Origin: Pseudomonas sp. MN1F
GTDB taxonomy: Bacteria > Pseudomonadota > Gammaproteobacteria > Pseudomonadales > Pseudomonadaceae
DNA: 64,000 bases
Reading direction: 5' to 3'
NCBI RefSeq assembly: GCF_009391885.1
Contig: NZ_VZII01000008.1
Location: 124,001-188,000, forward strand
Shown here in pieces: positions 8,801 through 15,793 of this stretch; within the stretch, counting starts at the first letter, position 1; the number at the start of each line of letters is the position of its first letter. The notes below the pieces were generated by a model. It worked only from the letters and a program-made list of their open reading frames with translations, did no database searches and had not been told where the DNA came from. The translations under genes were made by a program, and so were the position numbers.

Positions 8801-9585
8801 AACACCTCGGCGCCCACTTCGTCCAGCCAGGCCTCGACCTGCTCCAGGCAGGCGCTTTCCTTGAGGCTGGCCACCGCGATGGGCAGCGGGTTGAGCCCGG
8901 CTGCCAGCAAGCGCTCGCAGAACACGTCGATGAATGCGGTATTGGCAGCCTGCAGATGCGAGCGATAGAACAGCAACGGGGCCACCGGGTATTCGGTGTT
9001 CCACTGACTGTACCAATCCTCGAGCAGCGCGCCGGGTTTGCGCGGGTGATACACCGAAGTCCGCGGCAAAGGCTGCGGCTCGTCCCACGGGTAATCGCGC
9101 CCCAGCCACTGGTTGGCCAGGCATTTGAACAGGTTGACGGCATTGCGCTTGCCGCCCTGGCGCAGGTAATGCCAGAGGCGCTCGGCCGGCTCGCCGGTGA
9201 CCGTGCCCAGGCCGGTAAGCTCTGGGTCCGGGCGGTCATCGCCGGGGACCAGGATCAACTGCACGCCCCGCGCCGCCAGCTCGACCAGCTGCTCGACGCC
9301 GTAGCGCCAGTAGCCGACGCCACCGTGCAGCGACACCAGGATCACCTTGGCATGGCGCAGGACCTCGTCGACATACAGGTCCACCGAGGCATGGTTCTGC
9401 ACCTGCATCGGGTTGGCCAGGCGCAGGCTAGGGAAGTCGTCTGGCAATTGCTCGGCGGTTTCGGCGAGCAATGCCAGATGCGAATCGCCGCTGCAGAGAA
9501 TCACCAGGTCGGCGGGGGTCTGGCCGAGATCGGCGATGCTGTCGTCCGGCACGAAGCCGCCGGGCTGGGTCCGCAGCAGGTGCAT
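5824..9585 (-). CDS. cobN: Cobaltochelatase large subunit CobN
   Basis: 1253 residues, about the usual CobN length. The family signature HVGKHGNLEWLPGKG, the early LVILCSGDSHLALL and VSLHGGVGYWRYGVEQL segments and the C-terminal conserved block are all present and uninterrupted. CobN is the large porphyrin-binding subunit of the aerobic ATP-dependent cobaltochelatase in cobalamin synthesis. It sits between cobW (4-bp gap upstream) and chlI (1-bp gap downstream), so the genes form a tightly packed unit downstream of a cobalamin riboswitch. High coding GC gives long antisense frames here, which are not genes. Confidence 0.95.
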   Translation of the reverse strand: MHLLRTQPGGFVPDDSIADLGQTPADLVILCSGDSHLALLAETAEQLPDDFPSLRLANPMQVQNHASVDLYVDEVLRHAKVILVSLHGGVGYWRYGVEQLVELAARGVQLILVPGDDRPDPELTGLGTVTGEPAERLWHYLRQGGKRNAVNLFKCLANQWLGRDYPWDEPQPLPRTSVYHPRKPGALLEDWYSQWNTEYPVAPLLFYRSHLQAANTAFIDVFCERLLAAGLNPLPIAVASLKESACLEQVEAWLDEVGAEVLINTTGFALSSPERPNLRPFRRDIPVLQAICAQDNQPGWEASEQGLGARDLAMHIALPELDGRIITRPVSFKDMAWRSERSQSDVVCYRAHPERMDFVAELARRWVELARLPNEQKRVALVLANYPTRDGRIGNGVGLDTPAAALNILKALQAEGYPLAQLPGSGTQLIHQLLGGVTNDLEHLDQRPCAQSLSLADYHAAFERLPEANRRAVLERWGPPEQDPMYRAGRLMVAGLRFGLTFVGIQPARGYQVDPSAVYHDPDLVPPHGYLAFHFWLRHAFAADAVIHVGKHGNLEWLPGKGVGLSAQCWPDALLGPLPNIYPFIVNDPGEGAQAKRRSQAVIIDHLMPPLTRAETYGPLRHLEQLADEFYEAQLLDPRRARELQRDILELVKANHIDRELQLEGQLDDAAVWLPRLDTYLCDLKESQIRDGLHVFGQSPQARLRIDTLLALLRVERGDGRGGNASLLRTLAKALALGFDPLDCDLGEAWSGPRPALLQAVSEDAWRTCGDTRERLELLALGIIEQALEGHAPLPEQPEWLPVHDVINALREQVAPDLDACGAAEINGLLAALAGRFVPAGPSGAPSRGRLDVLPTGRNFYTVDVRNLPTTTAWRLGFASANLILERHLQDHGDHLRQLGLSVWGTATMRTGGDDIAQAMALMGVRPVWATGSQRVDDFEILPLSLLDRPRVDVTLRVSGFFRDAFGNLIRLFDAAVQAVAALDEPDDLNPLAARVRDERASLQAQGVEAEQAARQAGWRVFGAKPGAYGAGVQNAIDGRLWHSRDDLAEVYLNHGGYAYGASDEGTPARAQFARRLGQVQAVLQNQDNHEHDLLDSNDYYQFQGGMLAASETLSGGAVASYHGDHSQVDRPRIRTLKEELNRVIRARALNPKWIDGAKRHGYKGAFELAATVDNLFAFDATTHLIDDHHYQSLADAYVLDPATRDFMREHNPEALRDLTERLLEAQQRGLWEAPGDYREALEEQLLDGEEQA

Positions 9586-9588
9586 GGG

Positions 9589-10656
9589 TCAGGCGCCCAG
9601 GGCCTGGCGCAGGCGCGCTTCCAGTTGCACGGCATCGAGGTCCTGGCCAATCAGCACCAGGCGGGTGATGCGTGGCTCGTCGGCGCGCCAGGCGCGGTCG
9701 AAGTGCTTGTCGAAACGGGTGCCCACGCCCTGTACCAGCAGGCGCATCGGCTTGCCGGGGATGGCCGCGAAACCTTTGGCACGCAGGATGCCGAACTCCA
9801 CCACCAGCTGGGTCAGGGCATCGAGCAGCAGGCTTTCGTCGGCTTCTGGCAGGTCGATGGAAATCGAGTCGAAGGCGTCGTGGTCGTGATCGTCATGATC
9901 GTCGCCGTCATGGTGGGAATCATGATGGGTACGACGGCCATCGATGTGCGCCTCGGCCTGCGCGCCCACGCCCAGCAGCACCTCCAGCGGCAGCCGGCCG
10001 CTGCTGGCTTCGATCACCTTGACTGCTGCTGGCAGCTCTTCGGCCACTTCGGCACGCACCTTGGCCAGGCCTTCGGCGTCGATCAGGTCGGCCTTGTTCA
10101 GCACCACCAGGTCGGCACTGGCCAGCTGGTCGGCGAACAGTTCGTGCAGCGGCGATTCGTGGTCCAGGTTGGGGTCGAGCTTGCGTTGCGCGTCGACCTG
10201 GTCCGGGTAGGCGGCGAAGGTGCCGGCGGCCACGGCCGGGCTGTCGACCACGGTAATGACTGCGTCGACGGTGCAGGCATTGCGGATTTCCGGCCACTGG
10301 AAGGCTTGCACCAAGGGTTTGGGCAGTGCCAGGCCGCTGGTTTCGATGAGGATGTGATCGAGATCGCCGCGACGTGCAACCAGTTCGCGCATGACCGGGA
10401 AGAATTCTTCCTGCACGGTGCAGCACAGGCAGCCGTTGGCCAGTTCATAGACGCGGCCGCTGGCTTCTTCCTCGGTGCAGCCGATGCTGCATTGCTTGAG
10501 GATTTCGCCGTCGATACCTAGCTCGCCGAATTCGTTGACGATGACCGCGATGCGGCGGCCTTGGGCGTTGTCGAGCATGTGGCGGAGCAAGGTGGTCTTG
10601 CCCGAGCCGAGGAAGCCGGTAACGATGGTGACGGGGAGCTTGGCCAGTGTTTTCAT
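9589..10656 (-). CDS. cobW: CobW-type metal-handling GTPase
   Basis: 355 residues from ATG 10656 (MKTLAKLPVTIVTGFLGS). The open frame extends further upstream, but that part reads through the riboswitch and is not protein. G1/P-loop is GFLGSGKT at residues 14-21. The metal-binding motif CLCC lies near residue 75 (NGCLCCTV), and NKAD is the G4 motif. A His/Asp-rich stretch (HHDSHHDGDDHDDHDHD) lies between the GTPase and the C-terminal CobW_C domain and is typical of COG0523 metallochaperones. It probably delivers cobalt to the CobN chelatase. AAGGG about 8 nt before the ATG is the likely ribosome-binding site. Confidence 0.92.
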   Translation of the reverse strand: MKTLAKLPVTIVTGFLGSGKTTLLRHMLDNAQGRRIAVIVNEFGELGIDGEILKQCSIGCTEEEASGRVYELANGCLCCTVQEEFFPVMRELVARRGDLDHILIETSGLALPKPLVQAFQWPEIRNACTVDAVITVVDSPAVAAGTFAAYPDQVDAQRKLDPNLDHESPLHELFADQLASADLVVLNKADLIDAEGLAKVRAEVAEELPAAVKVIEASSGRLPLEVLLGVGAQAEAHIDGRRTHHDSHHDGDDHDDHDHDAFDSISIDLPEADESLLLDALTQLVVEFGILRAKGFAAIPGKPMRLLVQGVGTRFDKHFDRAWRADEPRITRLVLIGQDLDAVQLEARLRQALGA

Positions 10657-10767
10657 GTCGCGTTGCCCTTGGCAGGTTGGCGCGGGCACACGGGACGAGA
10701 GCCGCGGGCCAGGCCGGCCGGGCTTGTTCGCCACCGGATCACCCCGCCCGGTTGAAAGTCGAAATCG

Positions 10768-10954
10768 TCTCGAGGCAGGTCTCCTGGCTTGCACCGTGCC
10801 AGCGTTTCACAGATGAGAAACTGGCGGGATGACGCCTTCCCGCGCGTTGGCGCAGTGGCTGTGTCGATCCGTGGTCGGTGCCTACAGTTGCGGGGGCAGC
10901 CGCGGCTTGTACCGCGTTCCCGTCTTAGCTTCGGCATGGCCGAAGAACCTCGAA
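10768..10954 (-). promoter_or_regulatory. Cobalamin (B12) riboswitch
   Basis: On the minus strand the hallmark core GCTGCCCCCGCAACTGTA is followed by GCCACTG, GGGAAGGCG and GCAAGCCAGGAGACCTGCC, in the right order and spacing for the cobalamin aptamer. The closing P1 helix is formed by TCGAGG (about 10949-10954) and CCTCGA (about 10771-10776). It lies about 110 nt upstream of the cobW start, so the cobW-cobN-chlI unit is expected to be switched off by adenosylcobalamin or a related cobalamin. I did not resolve whether the expression platform acts on termination or on the ribosome-binding site. Confidence 0.93.
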
Positions 10955-11133
10955 GTCGCAAGGCTACGCGGGGGGTGGCGGGTGGTCAACTGGCAGGTGT
11001 CCGCCGACAGCCCTCACTGCGCCCCCCAAAGGAACCCGCACCATCCCCTGCTGCCTGATCCATTACTGATATTTCAGCTTATCTATACAACACAAGCGCC
11101 CCACAACTGCTGCCCCCTCAACACGGAGCCGGC

Positions 11134-12180
11134 ATGAAGAAAAACCCGCTAAGCCAACGTAAGGACGATCACCTGGATATCGTGCTGACCACCAACACCA
11201 CCCCACATGGTGTGGACCCAGGCTGGTCAGCACTGCGCTTCGAACATTGCGCATTGCCGGAAATGGCTCTGGACGACATAGACCTCAGCACCAACCTGTT
11301 CGGCTGTGCGCTACACGCCCCACTGCTGATCAGCTCCATGACCGGAGGCGCCGAACGCGCGCGCTTCATCAACCAGCACCTCGCCGAAGCCGCCCAGGCG
11401 CTTGGCATCGCCATGGGCGTCGGCTCGCAGCGGGTGAGCCTGCGTAGCGGCCAGGACCAGGGCCTGACCGGCGAGCTCCGACGCCTGGCACCGGATGTGC
11501 CGCTACTGGCCAACCTCGGCGCCGCCCAGCTGCAAGAGACCGATGGCCTGGACCTGGCGCGCCGCGCCGTCGACACCCTGCAGGCCAATGCCCTGATCAT
11601 CCACCTGAACCCGCTGCAGGAAGCCGTACAGCCTGAAGGCGACCGTGACTGGCGCGGGGTGCTGAAACGCATCGAGGCCCTGACCACCCAGCTGCCAACA
11701 CCCGTGATCGTCAAAGAAGTCGGTGCCGGCATTTCACCCCGCGTGGCGCGCATGCTCTGCGACGTGGGCGTGGCCATGATCGACGTGGCCGGTGCCGGTG
11801 GCACCAGCTGGGCAGCGGTGGAAGCCGAGCGCGCCGGCAACGCCGCCGAGCGCGAGATCGCCCTGGCATTTGCCGACTGGGGCATCCCGACCGCGCAGTG
11901 CCTGCTGGCGGTGCGCCGCGCCGTGCCGGAAATCGGCCTGATCGCCTCCGGCGGCGTGGCCAACGGCGTCGATGCCGCCAAGGCCATTCGCCTCGGTGCC
12001 GACCTGGTAGGCCAGGCTGCCAATGTACTGAGCGCGGCGATGATCTCCACCCAGGCGGTGGTGGAACATTTCGATATTCTTTTGCGCCAGTTGCGTATCG
12101 CCTGCTTCTGTACCGGCTCGCGCAACCTTGCGCAACTGCGCCGGGCGCGCTTGCTGCCGAGCAACCTGACGCCGCCATGA
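11134..12180 (+). CDS. fni: Type 2 (FMN-dependent) isopentenyl-diphosphate delta-isomerase
   Basis: 348 residues, a full-length TIM-barrel IDI-2. Diagnostic segments are RKDDHLDI at residues 9-16, [18 protein letters not shown], the IHLNPLQEA segment, [11 protein letters not shown] and the phosphate-binding [14 protein letters not shown]. It interconverts IPP and DMAPP using reduced FMN and NADPH. The start follows ACGGAGCC. No isoprenoid or carotenoid gene is adjacent. The neighbour 51 bp downstream on the same strand is the malonate regulator, so the isomerase looks like a stand-alone accessory of the MEP pathway. The chemistry is confident; the physiological need is unclear because MEP-pathway bacteria make both isomers. 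Confidence 0.93.
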   Translation: MKKNPLSQRKDDHLDIVLTTNTTPHGVDPGWSALRFEHCALPEMALDDIDLSTNLFGCALHAPLLISSMTGGAERARFINQHLAEAAQALGIAMGVGSQRVSLRSGQDQGLTGELRRLAPDVPLLANLGAAQLQETDGLDLARRAVDTLQANALIIHLNPLQEAVQPEGDRDWRGVLKRIEALTTQLPTPVIVKEVGAGISPRVARMLCDVGVAMIDVAGAGGTSWAAVEAERAGNAAEREIALAFADWGIPTAQCLLAVRRAVPEIGLIASGGVANGVDAAKAIRLGADLVGQAANVLSAAMISTQAVVEHFDILLRQLRIACFCTGSRNLAQLRRARLLPSNLTPP

Positions 12181-12231
12181 AGCAGGCGGCTGTGGCATGA
12201 TCAGCGCCTCCCTTCACGCTGGCCTTTCTGC

Positions 12232-13191
12232 ATGCTGATCGACGAAGAACTGACCCTGAAAAAGCTCGAGACCTTCCTCGCCTTCATGCGCAGCGGCAAC
12301 CTCGGCCGCGCCGCCGCCGAGCTGTCCACCAGCGCAGTCAGCGTGCACCGCGCCATCCACTCCCTGGAAAGCGCTCTGCGCTGCCCGTTGTTCAAGCACG
12401 AAGGCCGCCAGCTGATCCCGCTGGAAAGCGCCTATGTGCTGGAAAAGAAAGCCCGGCAACTGATCCAGGACGCCGAGCAGATGGTGCGCCAGACCCGCGA
12501 GGCCGCCGGTTTCTATGCCGAACGCTTTCGCCTCGGCGCGCTGTATTCGCTGACCGTCAAAACGGTGCCGAAGCTGGTGATGGGCCTGAAACTGCGGCGC
12601 AGCGAACTGAACATCGACCTGACCCTGGGCTCGAACGTCGACTTGCTGCAACGCCTGAAGAACCACGAACTGGAAGCCATCCTGGTGTCGCTGGACGAAA
12701 GCGCGGCGGACCCGGCCTGCGAGCAACTGCCGCTGTTCTCCGACGACATCTTCCTCGCCGTGCCCACCGATTCACCGTTCGCCGAACAGCAGGAAGTGGA
12801 CCTGGCGGACCTGGCCGACTCCACCTTCATTACCCTGACCCAGGGCTTCGCCACCCACCGCGATGGCGCGCGGGTGTTCCAGCAGGCGGGGTTCGAGCCG
12901 AAGGTGGCCATGCAAGTGAATGACATCTTCACCCTGCTGAGCATGGTCAGCTCCGGGGTGGGGTTTGCCCTGCTGCCGGGGCGGATCGCAGCGGTTTACG
13001 AGAACCGCGTCAGACTGATACCGCTACAAGCCCGCTACCGCCTGCAGCAACATATCGGCGTGGTGTTCCTCAAGGCCCGGGAACGGGAGCCGAACTTACT
13101 GGCCTTGTTGGCTGAGTGCCGGATGTATAGCCGGCAAGCGCTTGCAGCTTATGACCAAGAAGATCGCAGTGGCGCAGAACACTCCGGGTGA
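12232..13191 (+). CDS. mdcR: LysR-type regulator, probable MdcR of the malonate operon
   Basis: 319 residues. The N-terminal helix-turn-helix covers residues 5-65 (FMRSGNLGRAAAELSTS) and is followed by a LysR effector domain ending near residue 300. The combination of SALRCPLFKHEGRQL, AILVSLDE and VNDIFTLLSMVSSGVGFALLPGR is what I recall for the regulator adjoining mdc genes in Pseudomonas. It converges with the end of the mdc/mad operon but is separated from it by about 2.9 kb of accessory DNA. MdcR proteins activate mdc transcription in response to malonate; a candidate T-N11-A box lies upstream of mdcA. The name rests on resemblance and location. Confidence 0.8.
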   Translation: MLIDEELTLKKLETFLAFMRSGNLGRAAAELSTSAVSVHRAIHSLESALRCPLFKHEGRQLIPLESAYVLEKKARQLIQDAEQMVRQTREAAGFYAERFRLGALYSLTVKTVPKLVMGLKLRRSELNIDLTLGSNVDLLQRLKNHELEAILVSLDESAADPACEQLPLFSDDIFLAVPTDSPFAEQQEVDLADLADSTFITLTQGFATHRDGARVFQQAGFEPKVAMQVNDIFTLLSMVSSGVGFALLPGRIAAVYENRVRLIPLQARYRLQQHIGVVFLKAREREPNLLALLAECRMYSRQALAAYDQEDRSGAEHSG

Positions 13192-13235
13192 TGTACGAAA
13201 ATCGGAACTTGACTCACCACACCAGGGCATCATTC

Positions 13236-13258
13236 GGCCACCTTCGGGTGACCATTTT
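13236..13258 (+). terminator. Intrinsic terminator after mdcR
   Basis: GGCCACC-TTCG-GGTGACC hairpin with one mismatch and a stable TTCG tetraloop, followed directly by ATTTTTC. It lies 45 bp after the mdcR stop. It also marks the end of GC-rich core sequence before the AT-rich segment. Confidence 0.7.
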
Positions 13259-13266
13259 TCATATTA

Positions 13267-14178
13267 TTAATGCTCAAGTACCCGCTTTTCCGGATAGAAT
13301 CTGTAGAAACTCTCTACAGCCCTTTCCCAACAACGAGTCAACTCATGAACATTCTCTTCCGCCCACAACTCAACTGCCTTTTTTGGATAGTTAGAATCCT
13401 CTTTATGCAAAGCTACTACGCGCTTACTATCAATATTCAGAACACACGAATTCCCGAGCCCTCGAATACAAACATTCTTATCTTTTGACGGATCTATACA
13501 GATGACGCCCGCATGTACAATTTCATGACGATGCCCAGGCTTTACGATTTCAAGTAATTGCTTATGCGCCGTGCCCGCAACACATTCTATCCCTGACTCA
13601 GACATAGCCTCTAGACCGTGCCGTTCGAAATCATAAGGAATATAATCGTTACCCACCTTGACATCGACTGCCTCAAGAAGGCCTGGCTGAACTGGTCCGA
13701 AATGTACGTACCACGTATGCTCTTTGGAACTATCCTTTTTCTTGAGAAGCCGCCGAAGCTCATCATCGGAAAGTCCGTCAATATCATGCATAGCGGATAA
13801 GCCCATGTACTTAACCCAGTGCTTTGGTGCCCCCACCAACTTGCACCATTTCTCGAAAGAAATTAGACCAGACGGCATCCCATCTACCATTTTGAAATCT
13901 GCAAGACTTCTAGCATCCAGAGAGAGACGGATTTTAGACTTATCTGATGTCAAATCATTACGCAACTCCCCCTGAACCCTTATGGCCTTTTCCGCCTGCT
14001 TTGCACTAATCCTTTTTGACTCTGTTGGCACTCCGGTACCTTTGGAGAACGGTAGGCTCGTGAACCACACTACGCCTTTTATAATCTGCCCAGTATGCAA
14101 ATCAAGATGACCTTGAGACAAACTATCTGACAGCACTGCCTTAGCAAGTGACACTGACGTAAAATGATATAACTTCAT
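13267..14178 (-). CDS. AT-rich orphan gene, 303-residue protein with LYHFT N-terminus
   Basis: Start ATG 14178 is backed by GAGGGG six bases upstream. The protein begins MKLYHFTSVSLAKAVLSDSL and has GVVWFTSLPFSKGTG near residue 35-50. A bacterial N-terminus of the form 'h-Y-H-F-T ... G ... hWhT' recalls DarT-like or other ADP-ribosyltransferase-fold proteins and DUF2971-type phage-defence proteins, but I cannot assign a family. There is no signal peptide or membrane segment. A mid-protein basic region (RRLLKKKDSSK) and a C-terminal segment rich in W, E and R follow. Codon use is far more AT-rich than in the flanking mdc genes, a sign of acquired DNA. Upstream on the same strand is a small membrane protein that might be a partner. 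Confidence 0.7.
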   Translation of the reverse strand: MKLYHFTSVSLAKAVLSDSLSQGHLDLHTGQIIKGVVWFTSLPFSKGTGVPTESKRISAKQAEKAIRVQGELRNDLTSDKSKIRLSLDARSLADFKMVDGMPSGLISFEKWCKLVGAPKHWVKYMGLSAMHDIDGLSDDELRRLLKKKDSSKEHTWYVHFGPVQPGLLEAVDVKVGNDYIPYDFERHGLEAMSESGIECVAGTAHKQLLEIVKPGHRHEIVHAGVICIDPSKDKNVCIRGLGNSCVLNIDSKRVVALHKEDSNYPKKAVELWAEENVHELTRCWERAVESFYRFYPEKRVLEH

Positions 14179-14368
14179 GAACCCCTCAACTCAGCAATTT
14201 AAAAACATAGCAAGATCTATTGTACCACCCCGATCTTATGGGGTCTGCACGAAATCAGCTTCTCACGAAACCCAACCGTAATCAGTATGACTTGCTCGCC
14301 AGGATCAGAAAATCAATTAAGTAGCTTGCGCCATCCATGAATTCATCCCTCTTTTGAACAAACCTAAT

Positions 14369-14797
14369 CTACTTAGGGATACCGTTAGCAATATTTAAGG
14401 CTACCATAATCATTGCCATGCCGATCACCACCATCACGAAAGCTAGAAACAACCCCTCAAGAATACGTAATTTTCGCCGCATCAAACAAAAAGCCATCAC
14501 TTCAAGTGAAGATCTAAACCAACCGAAGCCTGAACCATGCTCAATTTGACTGAGGCGCTTGACTGACTTCAACTCTTTGTCACCATCAGCAAAACCCTCC
14601 ATCAAATCGACCATATTTAGCAACACACCGATAACTACAATTAACGATAGCCCAATCACTAAAAAGTAATACTCAAAATTCTTACTCAGCGTTCTTGCCG
14701 CGATAAAAACCATCACTCCCAGCACCATCCCCATAGACATCATATTGCTAATAAAAGAGATGACCTGCTTCCTTCCTGCTGCGCTGTACAACCACAT
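14369..14797 (-). CDS. Small AT-rich integral membrane protein
   Basis: 142 residues from ATG 14797, chosen because GGGGTGG lies 5 nt upstream. The longer frame reading back to 14926 runs into the transposase relic and makes little sense. Three hydrophobic stretches appear: about residues 16-36 (SNMMSMGMVLGVMVFIAA), 42-66 (YYFLVIGLSLIVVIGVLL) and 110-138 (GLFLAFVMVVIGMAMIMV), with a polar loop (DGDKELKSVKRLSQIEHG) between the second and third. No family is recognised. It lies 190 bp upstream of the 303-residue orphan on the same strand. Confidence 0.6.
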   Translation of the reverse strand: MWLYSAAGRKQVISFISNMMSMGMVLGVMVFIAARTLSKNFEYYFLVIGLSLIVVIGVLLNMVDLMEGFADGDKELKSVKRLSQIEHGSGFGWFRSSLEVMAFCLMRRKLRILEGLFLAFVMVVIGMAMIMVALNIANGIPK

Positions 14798-14846
14798 ATT
14801 CCACCCCGAATTAATATATACACAACCAAAATACGCGCAGCCACTG

Positions 14847-15032
14847 CTACCGTTTACATGGGCCAAAGCGGTCCGGCATATCTCGCCACGCAGAGCCCGC
14901 GGAGAGCACCCAGAGCGCACCTTCAAGCATCAGGCGATCGCTCCGTCGCGGCTGCCCTCGACCATGGGTATCGTTGAAGAGATCGGTGACCACAACCCAG
15001 GCATCGTGCGAGATTTTTCCACGCTTTGTCAT
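14847..15032 (-). pseudogene. N-terminal relic of an IS5-family (IS427-like) transposase
   Basis: Only about 60 residues remain. KRGKISHDAWVVVTDLF, then RSDRLMLEGALWVL, SAGSAWRDMPDRFGP match the start of IS5/IS427-group transposases (typically '...[28 protein letters not shown]'). Homology stops after RFGP, where the sequence changes to the AT-rich membrane-protein region. The catalytic DDE portion is gone, so it is inactive. GC content is higher than in the genes on its left. Confidence 0.8.
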
Positions 15033-15287
15033 CACTGAATTCTTTTCCGTCGATGGCGGAGACTTTACAAAATCTCAGTGTTTGAGAAAGACGATTAGTT
15101 TTTCTCAAATTCCGTACAGCGCCTAAGCCACATGTTACATGCGGTTACGCCTAGCCACTGAAAAAATCGGATTTAGCCCCTTCCTCGTAGGACGTTTCCC
15201 AAAGATACTGCCGACGCCCATTTTTCGTTGCACAGGGTCAATGTGGATTCTAGTCTCGGCCGGTCGCTGCCAATTCAGCGATCGGTT
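15033..15287. other. Non-coding stretch upstream of the IS relic
   Basis: No convincing gene. It contains an imperfect palindrome GAGACTTTACAAAATCTC (15056-15073), which could be an IS terminal-repeat remnant or a hairpin, and a second small dyad GAGAAAGACG/TTTTTCTC nearby. The border between IS remnant and resident DNA probably lies here. Confidence 0.4.
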
Positions 15288-15329
15288 TTGACAGACCGTA
15301 GACGTTGTCCTCATGTGCACACTTTTATG

Positions 15330-15405
15330 GTGGCTGTACGTGCGGGCACCCTCTGGTGCGCCGAGTGCCAACGTCTCGGTCTGTCAACCCGCGTACAGCT
15401 GCCAC
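15330..15405 (+). ncRNA. C4-like antisense/leader RNA (three-way junction)
   Basis: The closing stem pairs GTGG (15330-15333), CTGTACG (15334-15340) and CGGG (15342-15345) with CCCG, CGTACAG and CCAC in 15388-15405. Inside are two hairpins: GCACC-CTCT-GGTGC, and CCGAG (15361-15365) / CTCGG (15375-15379). The second loop holds CCAACGT (15368-15374), the exact complement of ACGTTGG (15447-15453) at the ribosome-binding site of the gene at 15463. AGCTGCC (15398-15404) can also pair with GGTAGCT (15430-15436) with one G-U. Layout and wording match what I remember of Rfam C4 antisense RNA from phages P1/P7 and its Pseudomonas relatives. The family call is from memory; the pairings are visible. Confidence 0.7.
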
Positions 15406-15446
15406 CTCATTGTTTGACAGCAAGGCCGTGGTAGCTCCACTTGTTT

Positions 15447-15455
15447 ACGTTGGAG
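15447..15455 (+). promoter_or_regulatory. Ribosome-binding site occludable by the C4-like RNA loop
   Basis: ACGTTGGAG, in which GGAG is the Shine-Dalgarno core 7 nt before ATG 15463. ACGTTGG is perfectly complementary to the loop CCAACGT of the upstream RNA element. If they pair, initiation of the small gene should be blocked. Confidence 0.65.
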
Positions 15456-15462
15456 TTCCACC

Positions 15463-15702
15463 ATGCTCAAGGTCGTTCCCGATCCACCTTACCTTCACGC
15501 CCTCGAAGACACGCTGATGATGGCGGCAGACTACGCACTTTGCGCGGAGGTTGTTGCCCAGCAGGCGATGTTGATGCAGCCCAAATCACCCGTGTCGTTG
15601 TTGATCATGACGTCAATGCACGAGCTGGATTCCCTGCGCAAATTGCTCGAGTCCGCGCTGGCTCAAATCCAGAAGCCAGGCGATCCGCACACCGTGCATT
15701 AA
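15463..15702 (+). CDS. Small protein of unknown function downstream of the C4-like RNA
   Basis: 79 residues beginning MLKVVPDPP, a start I associate with a family of short Pseudomonas proteins (DUF3077/DUF6124-like neighbours). It is predicted mostly helical, with no signal peptide. The sequence ADYALCAEVVAQQAM is followed by a LLIMTSMHELDSLRKLLESAL helix. Start choice is backed by GGAG 7 nt upstream. The second small gene follows 91 bp later. The product could be a regulator or toxin held down by the RNA. Nothing in the sequence names its function. Confidence 0.7.
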   Translation: MLKVVPDPPYLHALEDTLMMAADYALCAEVVAQQAMLMQPKSPVSLLIMTSMHELDSLRKLLESALAQIQKPGDPHTVH

Positions 15703-15793
15703 TCCGCATCATGATTTGCCTGGTCTGATGCTTTCGCCGGTTTGCCAGCGACAGGGCCAGCCCAGGCAGTTACAACTTCAGGGAGATCCACCA

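Noticed and set aside
7618..10521. 967-codon plus-strand open frame
   Set aside because: It lies antisense to cobN and cobW, which have full-length family matches. Long antisense frames are expected at this GC content.
10657..10794. N-terminal extension of cobW
   Set aside because: The extra codons read through the downstream part of the cobalamin riboswitch and its linker. The conserved GTPase begins at MKTLAKLP.
14798..14926. N-terminal extension of the small membrane protein
   Set aside because: It is the out-of-frame reading of the transposase relic, without a ribosome-binding site; ATG 14797 has GGGGTGG.
15135..15371. 78-codon minus-strand frame across the C4-like region
   Set aside because: It covers the structured RNA and has no family resemblance or credible ribosome-binding site.
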